64,000 nucleotides of DNA. It comes from Billgrantia endophytica (lineage in GTDB: Bacteria; Pseudomonadota; Gammaproteobacteria; Pseudomonadales; Halomonadaceae). Numbering within the stretch: position 1 is the stretch's first letter; each line of letters starts with the position of its first letter. Positions 40,017 through 48,339 of this stretch are shown here, in pieces. The position numbers and the translations under genes are program-made. The notes under the pieces were generated by a model, which searched no databases, was not told where the DNA came from, and saw nothing but the letters and a program-made list of their open reading frames with translations. The stretch spans positions 62,001-126,000 of the forward strand of contig NZ_PNRF01000037.1 of assembly GCF_002879615.1 (NCBI RefSeq). Reading direction: 5' to 3'.

Positions 40017-41231
40017 ATGCCGGCCCGACCATTTGCTGTCGTCATCCCTTTCGCCCTGCTGCTTGCCGCACCGTTGCAGGCGACACCCAGGCCTGGCGAC
40101 TGGGAAGGCGTGCTGGACGAGGCGCGTGGTCAGACCGTCTATTGGAGCGCCTGGGCCGGGGACACACGTACCAACCGTTATATCGAGTGGATCAATCACC
40201 GCATGCGGGAGCTGCATGACGTGGAAGTGGTCCATGTGAAGCTGGACGACACCGGTACGGCGGTTTCGCGGGTCCTGGCCGAGAGACAGGCAGGCAATCT
40301 CGACGACGGCAGCATCGACCTGATCTGGCTCAACGGCGAGAATTTCGCCGCCATGCGGGCCAATGACCTTCTGTTCGGTCCCTTCGCCGACTCCCTGCCC
40401 CACTTCGCCCTGACTTTCCCCGACCATAACCCGGAAGTGCTGACGGACTTCACCCTGCCCACCGAGGGCTACGAGTCTCCCTGGGGAAAGGCACAGATCA
40501 CGTTCTACTATGACAGTGCCGATATCGAGGATACGCCTCCGGAAAGCATCGAGGCGCTCCTCGGCTGGGCCAAGGCCAATCCGGGACGCTTCACCTATCC
40601 TCGTATTCCCGATTTCACCGGCAGCACCTTTCTCAAGCAGGCCCTGATCGCCCTGGCCGAGGATACCGATGCGCTCTATTCGCACGCGGAGGAGAGTGAC
40701 TTCGAGGCAGTCACCGAGCCGCTTTGGAATTATCTGGACGAGCTGCACCCGCACCTTTGGCGGCGCGGCAGGCAGTTTCCCGCCAATGGCCCGGGCATGC
40801 TAAGGCTGGTCGGCGACGGCGAACTCTCCCTGGCCTTCACCTTCAACCCCTCGGAACCCGCCGCCGCCGTGGCCGATTTCGAACTGCCGGCGAGCACACG
40901 CAGCTATGTACTCGATGGCGGTACTCTGGGGAACGTGCATTTCGTGGCCATTCCCTTCAACTCGCCCAACAAGGCCGGCGCCCTGGTGGTCGCCGATTTC
41001 CTGCTTTCTCCCGAGGCACAGGCCCACAAGCAGGACCTGGCCGTGTGGGGCGACCCGACGGTTCTCGACCTGACCCGCGTCGACGAAGCGACCCGCGCCC
41101 TGTTCACCCCGGAGGAAGAGAACCCCGCCATGCTGCCGCCCGGCGCCCTGGAGACCACCCTGGCCGAACCCCACCCCAGTTGGATGGGCGCCCTGCAGCG
41201 GGCGTGGCAAGTTCGGTATGTGGGTAACTGA
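40017..41231 (+). CDS. ynjB: YnjB-type ABC transporter substrate-binding protein
   Basis: Periplasmic protein of 404 residues with a signal peptide (PFAVVIPFALLLAAPLQA) and the type II fold of Fe3+/thiamine/polyamine-like binders. YnjB hallmarks are visible: VYWSAWAGDTRTNRYIEW, SIDLIWLNGENFAAMRANDLLFGPFA, ESPWGKAQITFYYDS, FTYPRIPDFTGSTFLKQAL. The ligand is unknown; the YnjBCD system is not assigned in E. coli either. AAGGAA lies six bases before the ATG at 40017. First gene of ynjBCD. Confidence 0.9.
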   Translation: MPARPFAVVIPFALLLAAPLQATPRPGDWEGVLDEARGQTVYWSAWAGDTRTNRYIEWINHRMRELHDVEVVHVKLDDTGTAVSRVLAERQAGNLDDGSIDLIWLNGENFAAMRANDLLFGPFADSLPHFALTFPDHNPEVLTDFTLPTEGYESPWGKAQITFYYDSADIEDTPPESIEALLGWAKANPGRFTYPRIPDFTGSTFLKQALIALAEDTDALYSHAEESDFEAVTEPLWNYLDELHPHLWRRGRQFPANGPGMLRLVGDGELSLAFTFNPSEPAAAVADFELPASTRSYVLDGGTLGNVHFVAIPFNSPNKAGALVVADFLLSPEAQAHKQDLAVWGDPTVLDLTRVDEATRALFTPEEENPAMLPPGALETTLAEPHPSWMGALQRAWQVRYVGN

Positions 41232-41266
41232 GCCATGGCGCCCCGTCCCGAACGTGGCCTGGCGTG

Positions 41267-42961
41267 ATGTTGCGCCTCGCCCCGGTCCTGATCGTCACAC
41301 TGCTGGTCGGCCCCATCCTCGCCGGCCTGGCCATGGCCGTGCTGCCCGCCTTCGGCTACCTGCCGGCCCTGGGTGGGACCGGGTTCGGCCTGGAGCCCTG
41401 GCGCGATCTGTTCAGCCAGCCCGGGCTGGCGCGTTCGGTCACCGTCAGTTTCGCCAGCGGCCTGTTCACCACGGCGGTATCGCTGTCAGTGGTACTGCTG
41501 TTTCTGGCGGGAGCCTCGGGGAGCCGGCTGGATCGCTGGATTCTCCGCATGGTCTCGCCGCTGTTGTCGATCCCGCACGCGGCGGCCGCCTTCGGCCTGG
41601 CCTTCCTGATCGCTCCGTCGGGCCTGCTCTCTCGACTGATCTCGCCTGGGCTGACCGGGTGGGAGCGCCCGCCCGATGCGTTGACCGTTCAGGACCCCTG
41701 GGGCCTGTCCCTGATGGCCGGGCTGATCGTCAAGGAGATCCCTTTTCTGCTGCTGATGAGCCTGGCCGCCCTGCCCCAGCTCGACCCCGACCGACGCGTG
41801 GCCATGGCCCGCTCGCTGGGCTACCGGCCGGCCATCGCCTGGCTCAAGGTGGTGGCACCGGCGCTCTACCCCCTGATTCGCCTGCCGGTGTATGCGGTGA
41901 TCGCCTATGCCACCTCGGTGGTCGACGTGGCGCTGATCCTCGGCCCTACCCTACCGCCGACACTCGGCGTATCGATCCTGACCTGGTTCAACGACCCTGA
42001 CTTGAGCCGGCGCTTCATGGCCTCGGCCGGTGCCGTGCTGCAGCTCGGGGTGACCGCATCGGCATTGGTGGCCTGGTGGTGTGTGGAGCGTCTCGCCGCC
42101 CGGCTGGGGAGAGGCTGGATCGATCGTGGCGGGCGCCGGCAGGGCGAGTCATCGCTGCGCCTGGCTGGCCAGGGGCTGATCCTTGTGGCATGCCTGACAG
42201 CCTTCGTGGGCCTCGGTGCCCTGGCACTCAACTCCATGGCCGGCTTCTGGCGCTTTCCCGATGCCCTGCCCCAGGGCTTCACCACGATACACTGGATGCG
42301 CGCCCTGCCCTCACTGACAGGCCCTGTGGCCTCGACAGCCGTTATCGCCGTGATCTCGACGTCGATCGCCCTGGCCCTGGTGTTGGCGGCCCTGGAAAAC
42401 GAACAGCGTACACGCCGCCACCCGACCCGGGGGCGGCTGTTTTCCGCGCTGGGGCTGCTCTACCTGCCGCTGATCGTGCCGCAGATCGCCTTCCTGTCCG
42501 GCCTGGTAGTGGTCATGGAGTCCCTGGGCGGCCGCCCCCGGCTCGGTCTTGTCGTCTTCGGCCACCTGCTGTTCGTGCTGCCCTATGTGTTCCTGTCGCT
42601 GTCGGAAGCGTACCGGCGCCTCGATCCACGCTGGTCGCAGCTGGCACTCACGCTGGGCACCTCGCGCCACGCCGCCTTCTGGCGCATGCGGCTACCGATG
42701 CTGCTGGCGCCGATCCTGACCGCCATGGCGGTGGGCCTGGCAGTGAGTGTCGGACAGTACCTTCCCACCCAGTTGCTTGGCGCCGGGCGCGTATCCACGG
42801 TGACCACCGAGGCAGTGGCCCTGGCTTCCGGTGGCAACCGACGGGTCATCGGGGTCTGGGCGCTGGTTCAGGCCGGCCTGCCGTTGCTGGGGTTCATCAT
42901 TGCCGTTGGGTTGCCCCGGCTGATCTGGTCCAGACGACGTGGCATGCGGGGAGCGTCATGA
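41267..42961 (+). CDS. ynjC: YnjC-type two-module ABC permease
   Basis: 564-residue membrane protein with two permease modules in one chain, like E. coli YnjC. The first EAA loop is PDRRVAMARSLGYRPAIAWLKVVAPAL (about residue 185) and the second DPRWSQLALTLGTSRHAAFWRMRLPML (about 460). ATG at 41267; a GTG three bases earlier is also possible. The ten-codon frame 41235-41267 ends in TGATG on this start, so coupling through a tiny leader frame is conceivable. The stop overlaps ynjD (ATGA). Confidence 0.9.
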   Translation: MLRLAPVLIVTLLVGPILAGLAMAVLPAFGYLPALGGTGFGLEPWRDLFSQPGLARSVTVSFASGLFTTAVSLSVVLLFLAGASGSRLDRWILRMVSPLLSIPHAAAAFGLAFLIAPSGLLSRLISPGLTGWERPPDALTVQDPWGLSLMAGLIVKEIPFLLLMSLAALPQLDPDRRVAMARSLGYRPAIAWLKVVAPALYPLIRLPVYAVIAYATSVVDVALILGPTLPPTLGVSILTWFNDPDLSRRFMASAGAVLQLGVTASALVAWWCVERLAARLGRGWIDRGGRRQGESSLRLAGQGLILVACLTAFVGLGALALNSMAGFWRFPDALPQGFTTIHWMRALPSLTGPVASTAVIAVISTSIALALVLAALENEQRTRRHPTRGRLFSALGLLYLPLIVPQIAFLSGLVVVMESLGGRPRLGLVVFGHLLFVLPYVFLSLSEAYRRLDPRWSQLALTLGTSRHAAFWRMRLPMLLAPILTAMAVGLAVSVGQYLPTQLLGAGRVSTVTTEAVALASGGNRRVIGVWALVQAGLPLLGFIIAVGLPRLIWSRRRGMRGAS

Positions 42962-43593
42962 CACAACACCATCTCGAGATCGACGATCTGCGTATCACCC
43001 TGGAAGACGCGCCGCTGCTGGAACTCGATGCGCATATCGGTCCCGGGGAGGTGCTGGCCGTGATGGGGCCGTCGGGTTCGGGCAAGTCGACCCTCCTGGC
43101 CTGGCTGGCGGGTTTCCTGACGCCCGACTTCCAGGCCAGCGGCCGGATCCTGCTCGATGGACGGGACATTACCCTCCTCCCGGCGGAGCGAAGAGGTATC
43201 GGGCTGCTGTTCCAGGATCCGCTGCTGTTTCCGCATTTGTCGGTGGCCGGCAACCTGCGCTTCGGTATTCCCCGCGCCATTCCCGACAAACTGGAGCGGG
43301 CCGAAGCAGCATTGAAGCAAGTCGGGCTATCGGGTTTCGGCCATCGCGACCCGGCAACGCTTTCCGGCGGGCAGAAGGCCCGCGTCGCGCTGATGCGGCT
43401 GCTGCTCTCGGAACCCCGTGCCGTCCTGCTCGACGAGCCCTTCTCCAGGCTCGATATCCACTTGCGCCAGGAGATGCGTCAACTGGTCTTCGATCGCTTG
43501 TACGAGGCCGGCCTGCCCAGCCTGCTCGTCACCCATGACCGGGAGGACGCCGAGGCTGCCGGCGGCCCGATCATCGACCTGACAGGACAGTGA
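42958..43593 (+). CDS. ynjD: YnjD-type ABC transporter ATP-binding protein
   Basis: 211-residue ATPase with Walker A MGPSGSGKST, Q-loop LLFQDPLLFPHLSVAGNLRFG, signature LSGGQKAR, Walker B AVLLDEPFSRLD and switch His in LVTHDRED. The short length, with no C-terminal regulatory domain, matches YnjD. The ATG at 42958 is within the ynjC stop (ATGA). Last gene of the ynjBCD operon; its stop codon lies inside the hairpin at 43588-43612. Confidence 0.92.
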   Translation: MTQHHLEIDDLRITLEDAPLLELDAHIGPGEVLAVMGPSGSGKSTLLAWLAGFLTPDFQASGRILLDGRDITLLPAERRGIGLLFQDPLLFPHLSVAGNLRFGIPRAIPDKLERAEAALKQVGLSGFGHRDPATLSGGQKARVALMRLLLSEPRAVLLDEPFSRLDIHLRQEMRQLVFDRLYEAGLPSLLVTHDREDAEAAGGPIIDLTGQ

Positions 43594-43612
43594 CTCGCGT
43601 CCCGAGTCACTG
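43588..43612. terminator. terminator hairpin after ynjD
   Basis: CAGTGACTCG (43588-43597) and CGAGTCACTG (43603-43612) form a perfect 10-bp stem with a five-base loop. It includes the ynjD stop codon and lies between converging genes; no T-run follows on either strand. Confidence 0.55.
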
Positions 43613-43652
43613 CTCCGACACCGGGAAGGCCTCTCGAGGAGAGCCACCAGCG

Positions 43653-45047
43653 CTATGCGTCCAGCAGCTCGGCTTCGTACTTGCCACGATGCCGATACGT
43701 GTAGTCGATCAGCCGCTGCAGCGGCAGCGGCCCCGGCAAGGGATAGCGCGCCTTGATCTTCTGCCTGGTCTCGATGTAGTAGCGGCCCAGCGAGCCGAAA
43801 TCCCGCGGGTGCAGGTCCTCACTGACGCCGATGAACTGACCCTGTTTGCGGGCCCGCTCCAGCACCTGCTTCCAGCGGTCGATCTGAGGAAAGCCCACCG
43901 CCTCGACGCCGTTGTTGAACAGCATCAGGTTGATCTCGTCGAAGGGATCGCGGGAGTCGAGATAGGACTCGATGGTATCCACCGAGGGGTCCATGTTGAA
44001 TTTCATCCAGAACGGCACCGAGCCCGTGCGCAGGGCCCAATAGGGCTCGAGCATGATGAAGGATTCGACCAGTACGCGGTTGGCTTTCAGGCCGCGCTCG
44101 CGGTACCAGTCACGGTAGAAATCGGCCACCAGTGGACTGATGTCATCGGGCTCGGTGAATACCAGGCGCTTGACCTTGTAGCCGCGCCGAGCGGCGAAGC
44201 GAAGGATATCGTCCCGCAGCGCCTCTTCGAAGCCCCATTCGGCTTCGGGACTTTCACCATCGGGCTCTGGCGAGGGCCAGCGCCGAACCGACGAGTCATA
44301 GCGCTCGAGGTACTCCTCGACCCGCTCACTGCCATGCAGGAACTCCTCCTCGGTGGCGCCCCCCAGCGCTCCGTGCTGGAAGAAGTGGCGCTCGCCAATG
44401 CGGGTCGTCGGCCATTTGCGCTGACACTCCGTGACCAGGATGGTGCCCCCCGCCTCCAGGTTCGCCTCGAGAAAGCGCTCGTAGGCTCTGCCCAGCGTCA
44501 GCCGCTTGACCCGGAAATAGTCCATGTACTCCACCATGAGGCGGTCCTGATTGCCGTCGTGCATGTGGTGCAGTTGAAGATCCGGATTGGCCTCCAGTAG
44601 CCTGGGGCCGTAGCGCCGCCCGAACTCCATGGCATCCACCGGATCGTCGTTGTCACCGGACAGGTGGCGTACGGGAACGAAGAAGGTCTGCGGCAGCCAA
44701 GGGATGTCGAAGGCTGCCGAGAGATGGGTCAGGGCACCGCTGGCCGAGCCGATCATGACAGCCTGGTAGCGGCGCTGGGGATAGCGTGCCGTGATCCATT
44801 CCGCGACCTTTTCGGCATCGACCTGGTCGAGCTTTCCGGGCGCGTGCCCCTCTGTCACGCCGCCAATGGCATACACTTGCTCGCGGGCCGCTTGCGGCAA
44901 CAGGTTGGCACTCTGCACGAACCAGCCCATGGCATGTCCCTTGCCCAGGGCAGGAAAGTCCTGGCCGTGCAGATAGTTGGATGTGGCACGCAGCATGCCG
45001 GTAGCGGAATCGAAGTCGGCAATGTAGGAAGGGGAACTTGGTCGCAT
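43653..45047 (-). CDS. unrecognised 464-residue cytosolic protein
   Basis: I do not recognise a family. No signal peptide or membrane helix. The N-terminal part has a Rossmann-like strand and turn (YQAVMIGSASGALTHLSAAFDIPWLPQTFFVPV), in which GSASG could be a nucleophile elbow or a nucleotide loop. The middle is rich in Trp, Tyr and charged residues (RHFFQHGALGGATEEEFLHGSERVEEYLERY). The C-terminal part has FGSLGRYYIETRQKIKARYPLPGPLPLQRLIDYTY. Codon use matches the neighbours, so recent transfer is not indicated. AGGAG sits six bases before the ATG. It follows a short-chain dehydrogenase on the same strand, 87 bases away, after a hairpin and a tandem repeat. Confidence 0.8.
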   Translation of the reverse strand: MRPSSPSYIADFDSATGMLRATSNYLHGQDFPALGKGHAMGWFVQSANLLPQAAREQVYAIGGVTEGHAPGKLDQVDAEKVAEWITARYPQRRYQAVMIGSASGALTHLSAAFDIPWLPQTFFVPVRHLSGDNDDPVDAMEFGRRYGPRLLEANPDLQLHHMHDGNQDRLMVEYMDYFRVKRLTLGRAYERFLEANLEAGGTILVTECQRKWPTTRIGERHFFQHGALGGATEEEFLHGSERVEEYLERYDSSVRRWPSPEPDGESPEAEWGFEEALRDDILRFAARRGYKVKRLVFTEPDDISPLVADFYRDWYRERGLKANRVLVESFIMLEPYWALRTGSVPFWMKFNMDPSVDTIESYLDSRDPFDEINLMLFNNGVEAVGFPQIDRWKQVLERARKQGQFIGVSEDLHPRDFGSLGRYYIETRQKIKARYPLPGPLPLQRLIDYTYRHRGKYEAELLDA

Positions 45048-45060
45048 GAGAGACTCCTAT

Positions 45061-45096
45061 CTCCAGTCGTGTTCCGGGCTCCAGTCGTGTTCCGGG
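45061..45096. repeat. two exact tandem copies of an 18-bp unit
   Basis: CTCCAGTCGTGTTCCGGG occurs at 45061-45078 and again at 45079-45096, in the leader of the 464-residue protein gene, 14 bases before its start codon. Confidence 0.9.
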
Positions 45097-45119
45097 GCGA
45101 GCGACCTCCTGTCGCTCGC
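45097..45119 (-). terminator. hairpin between the SDR gene and the 464-residue protein gene
   Basis: GCGAGCGAC (45097-45105) and GTCGCTCGC (45111-45119) form a perfect 9-bp stem; on the minus strand the five-base loop is AGGAG. It could end the SDR transcript or act within the leader of the next gene. No T-run. Confidence 0.4.
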
Positions 45120-45134
45120 AGGTGCGAGTCGATG

Positions 45135-46124
45135 TCAGGCTCGTCGGTGGCAAGCGTACAAGGCCAGCGGCAACGCCACCGCAAGACCCAGAACCAGAGC
45201 CAGCCCCTTCCTGCCACCGCTCGGGCTACCATACCCGCGCTCGATCCAGCCGCCATGAACGGCGCCATCGCCGCGGGAGTCGAACAGGTTGCCCGAACCG
45301 GGCTCGATGGGGAGTTCCTGGATGAAGTGGTCGCTGTTTACCTTGCGCTCCATCATCTTCTCACCAAGCGGCGGTGCCAGCGTGCGTATCGCGGCCACCA
45401 GGCGCCCCGAGTTGCCGACGAAGTGCTCGCGCATGCGATACCTGGCCGCATGCACGATGGCGGCCGCCACCTTTTCGGGCGGATAGATGGGGGTCATCGC
45501 CTTGGCTGACTGCCCCACATAATTGGCCGCTCGTTGGAACAGCGGAGTATCGATCGAGGCCGGCAGGATGGTGGAGACATGGATGTCCGGCGCGTCGGCA
45601 AGCTCCATGCGCAGGCACTCCGACAGGCCGCGGATGCCCCATTTGGAGGTCACGTAGGCGCTGGTGAAGGGCTGACCGGCATGCGCCACCATCGAGGAGA
45701 CATTGATCAACCGTCCGTGGCCCTGATCGCGAAACTGGCGAATCGCCGCCCGGGCACCGTTGACACAGCCCAGCAGGTTGGTCTGGATCACCTTTTCGTA
45801 GGCGTCGCGAGGCGTTTCCTCCAGCCGTCCGAACAGCGTCACGGCGGCATTGTTGACCCAGATGTCAAGACGACCGTAGCGCTCCACCGCCGTGTCGCAG
45901 AGCCGATCGACCTGCTCGGCTTCGCCGACATCGGTGGGCACGACGATACCGCAACCCCCGAGCCGCTCGCACTCCTGCAACGCATCCTTCAACGCCTCCT
46001 CTCGCCTTGCGGCCAACACCAGCGTGGCCCCCGCACGGGCAAAGGCGTGCGCCGTGGCTCGGCCGATACCACTCGAGGCACCGGTTACCACCACGACGGC
46101 GTCGCGCAACTGATTGCGCATCAT
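45135..46124 (-). CDS. short-chain dehydrogenase/reductase with C-terminal membrane anchor
   Basis: 329-residue SDR: cofactor motif VTGASSGIGRATAHAFARAG, NNAAVTLFGRLEET, and catalytic SSMVAHAGQPFTSAYVTSKWG (Ser, Tyr, Lys). The Arg-rich turn AARREE after the second strand favours NADP(H). After the catalytic domain (about residue 250) comes a tail ending in one hydrophobic helix (GLALVLGLAVALPLALYAC), so it is probably tethered to the inner membrane facing the cytosol. Substrate unknown. Two adjacent ATGs (46124, 46121) with AGGAGG upstream. Divergent from glgA. Confidence 0.9.
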   Translation of the reverse strand: MMRNQLRDAVVVVTGASSGIGRATAHAFARAGATLVLAARREEALKDALQECERLGGCGIVVPTDVGEAEQVDRLCDTAVERYGRLDIWVNNAAVTLFGRLEETPRDAYEKVIQTNLLGCVNGARAAIRQFRDQGHGRLINVSSMVAHAGQPFTSAYVTSKWGIRGLSECLRMELADAPDIHVSTILPASIDTPLFQRAANYVGQSAKAMTPIYPPEKVAAAIVHAARYRMREHFVGNSGRLVAAIRTLAPPLGEKMMERKVNSDHFIQELPIEPGSGNLFDSRGDGAVHGGWIERGYGSPSGGRKGLALVLGLAVALPLALYACHRRA

Positions 46125-46580
46125 GACCTACCTCCTTGGAAAGATTCCTTCAAGGCCTTTTGAAGCTGCCTGATGCAGCCCATGCGTTCACGACAACCCT
46201 TCTCTTTATTATAAAAATTTCACATAAACATGCCCTTGATTAGAAATACCCATCTTCTTACGATTTCCTGCCCAACTTAATTCCTATCCATCATCAGCCC
46301 GTTTCTGCTAGAGCAGAAAAGCACGGCGCCGATTAGCTCCATGATTCATCGTTTCACTGGCACATTTTGTAACTGAAACCCTCCGAACCAGCAGCCAACA
46401 TGCAAGTCAATATGGCACAGCCCATGCCGGACGACAGTGACGATGGGTTAAGGAACCCTTCATTTGAGTAAGCCCGTCACGACAACCGGTTACGTTGAGG
46501 ACGTAGTGGGTATCGGCTTCGCTGCGTGGAGTTTACGCAGGTTATGTAAGCGACTTTCTTCACCGTAGTAGCCTCAATCG

Positions 46581-46588
46581 TCTATACC
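46581..46588 (+). promoter_or_regulatory. sigma-S-like extended -10 element before glgA
   Basis: TCTATACC fits the RpoS-preferred pattern (T/G)CTATACT, including the C at -13, with one mismatch. A loose -35 (TTCACC, 46559-46564) is 18 bases upstream. It lies about 144 bases before glgA; rpoS itself is in this window. Confidence 0.4.
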
Positions 46589-46693
46589 TTATTGCAGTGC
46601 CGTATTTTAGTGCTCCGTCCTATGCATTTTCTTTTGAAGTCAGGAAAGCTACGCAGGGTTCGTTATAGAAAGGACAGAAAATTGCGACATAAA

Positions 46694-46709
46694 GCATTGT
46701 TAACAATGC
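46694..46709 (+). promoter_or_regulatory. perfect 16-bp palindrome next to the glgA ribosome binding site
   Basis: GCATTGTTAACAATGC is fully self-complementary and ends eight bases before the GGGAGG site of glgA. It could be an operator for a dimeric regulator or an RNA element; no loop is left, so protein binding to DNA is more likely. Confidence 0.6.
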
Positions 46710-46731
46710 CATTACAGGGAGGTCTTATGCC

Positions 46732-48339
46732 ATGGGAAATGTGGCATTAAAGGGTATCGATTCTGATACGACGACTGACAGTCCAGGCCGGGCGATCACG
46801 ATTCCAACTGACAGCCTGACGCTCGACAAGCCTGACCATGACACCCGTGAGCCACCCGCACCGGCCTCTTCGGGATATCCGTCTCAGCGCATTCTGTTCG
46901 TGACCGCCGAGATCGCCGACTTCGTCAAGGTCGGTGGGCTCGGTGACGTTTCTTCAGCGCTTCCTCGGGCGTTGGCGGCCCATCACGACATTCGTGTCCT
47001 CATCCCGGCCTATCGGGAGGTGCGTGATTCGGCGCTCAAGATCCGCCGCGTCGGCCATCTACCGGCGTATGCCGATCTGCCGGCCTGCGAGATCGGCGAG
47101 GTGACCTGCGCCGATGGTCTGGTGATCTACGTGCTGCTCTGCTCCGAGCTTTACGAACGCGCGGGCGGCCCCTACGGCACCGGCCCCGGGGGCTATGGCA
47201 GCGATGGCTGGGAAGACAACGATATCCGTTTCGCCCGGCTGTCACTGGCCGCAGCCGAGATTGCCGCCGGTCACGCCGGGCTCGAATGGTGTCCGCAGTT
47301 GCTGCATCTCAACGATTGGGCCTGTGGCCTGGCACCGGCCTACCTGCATTGGCAGGGACACAACGTGCCCAGCGTCTTCACCATCCATAACCTGGCCTAC
47401 CAGGGTCTGTACGATGCGTCACGCTGCGCTGCCCTGGGTATCCTCGATTCGGCGTTCCACATCGAAGGGGTCGAATACTATGGCAAGCTCTCCTTCATGA
47501 AGGCGGGTATCACCTACGCCTCCCACGTCACCACTGTCAGCGCGACCTATGCCCAGGAAATCACCACGCCGGAGTTCGGCTGTGGCCTCGACGGCCTGCT
47601 ACGCTGCAAGGCGCAGCAGGGCCGGCTGAGCGGCATCCCCAATGGCATCGACGACTCCTGGGACCCGCGTACCGACGCCCATCTGGTTCAGGCCTTCTCG
47701 GCCAACGACTGGCGCGGCAAACGGGCCAACGCCGAGTACGTACGCCATCGTTTCGGCCTTGCCACAAGCGCTGGCCCGCTGTTCGCCATGGTCTCGCGCA
47801 TGGTGCACCAGAAGGGAGTGGACCTGGTCATCGAGGCGGCAGCGAGCATTGTCCAGGCCGGTGGGCAGCTGGTTTTCATCGGCAGCGGCGAACGCCGCGT
47901 GGAGATTCAACTGGACCGGCTGGCAGAGCGGTATCCCGGCGCCGTGGGCGTGTATGTCGGGTTCGATGAGGACGAAGCCCGCTGCATCTACGCCGGCAGT
48001 GACTTCCTGCTGATGCCGTCGCGCTTCGAGCCATGCGGCCTCAGCCAGATGTACGCCCAGCGTTTCGGTTCGCTGCCCATCGCCCACCGCACCGGGGGTC
48101 TAGCCGATACCATCGAGGATGGCGTTACCGGCTTCCTGTTCGATGAGGTCCACCTGGCCAGCTTCATGCAGGCGATCCAGCAGGCCTTTCTGGTCTACCG
48201 CTCCACCGAGCTGTTCCATGCCATGCGCCGGGCAGCCATGACCGGGCGCTACCACTGGCGCCAATCGATTGCGCCCTATACGCAGCTCTATCAGCGTATC
48301 AGCGAAGAGGCTGGGATCGAGGCCCAGGCAGCAGGATGA
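46732..48339 (+). CDS. glgA: glycogen synthase (ADP-glucose type, GT5)
   Basis: Extends alpha-1,4-glucan from ADP-glucose in the cytosol. 535 residues with the GT5 donor motif KVGGLGDVSSALPRAL (Lys66) and the late SRFEPCGLSQMYAQRFGSLPIAHRTGGL with the catalytic Glu433. The N-terminus is extended by about 50 polar residues compared with E. coli GlgA, whose equivalent lysine is residue 15. The ATG at 46732 follows a strong GGGAGG site, and no other ATG occurs before the conserved domain, so the extension looks real. Its end overlaps treZ (ATGA). glgC is not in view. First gene of the operon. Confidence 0.96.
   Translation: MGNVALKGIDSDTTTDSPGRAITIPTDSLTLDKPDHDTREPPAPASSGYPSQRILFVTAEIADFVKVGGLGDVSSALPRALAAHHDIRVLIPAYREVRDSALKIRRVGHLPAYADLPACEIGEVTCADGLVIYVLLCSELYERAGGPYGTGPGGYGSDGWEDNDIRFARLSLAAAEIAAGHAGLEWCPQLLHLNDWACGLAPAYLHWQGHNVPSVFTIHNLAYQGLYDASRCAALGILDSAFHIEGVEYYGKLSFMKAGITYASHVTTVSATYAQEITTPEFGCGLDGLLRCKAQQGRLSGIPNGIDDSWDPRTDAHLVQAFSANDWRGKRANAEYVRHRFGLATSAGPLFAMVSRMVHQKGVDLVIEAAASIVQAGGQLVFIGSGERRVEIQLDRLAERYPGAVGVYVGFDEDEARCIYAGSDFLLMPSRFEPCGLSQMYAQRFGSLPIAHRTGGLADTIEDGVTGFLFDEVHLASFMQAIQQAFLVYRSTELFHAMRRAAMTGRYHWRQSIAPYTQLYQRISEEAGIEAQAAG

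Larger units (their letters stand above)
46125..46731. other. 607-bp AT-rich region between the SDR gene and the glgA operon
   Basis: Clearly lower GC than the flanking genes and no credible reading frame. On the minus strand a perfect TATAAT (46213-46208) may be the -10 of the SDR gene, though no good -35 is 17 bases off. A 7-bp hairpin, TTTCTGC-TAGA-GCAGAAA, lies at 46302-46319, and GGGTT-AAGG-AACCC at 46445-46458. The plus-strand sites at 46581-46588 and 46694-46709 are listed separately. The length leaves room for a small RNA or a long 5' leader, but I cannot identify one. Confidence 0.5.

Noticed and set aside
41235..41267. Ten-codon frame between ynjB and ynjC
   Set aside because: Too short to call a gene; noted only as a possible coupling leader because its TGA overlaps the ynjC ATG.
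46125..46731. AT-rich gap considered as the edge of a genomic island
   Set aside because: Genes on both sides have normal composition, and there is no integrase, tRNA or direct repeat; a long control region explains it better.
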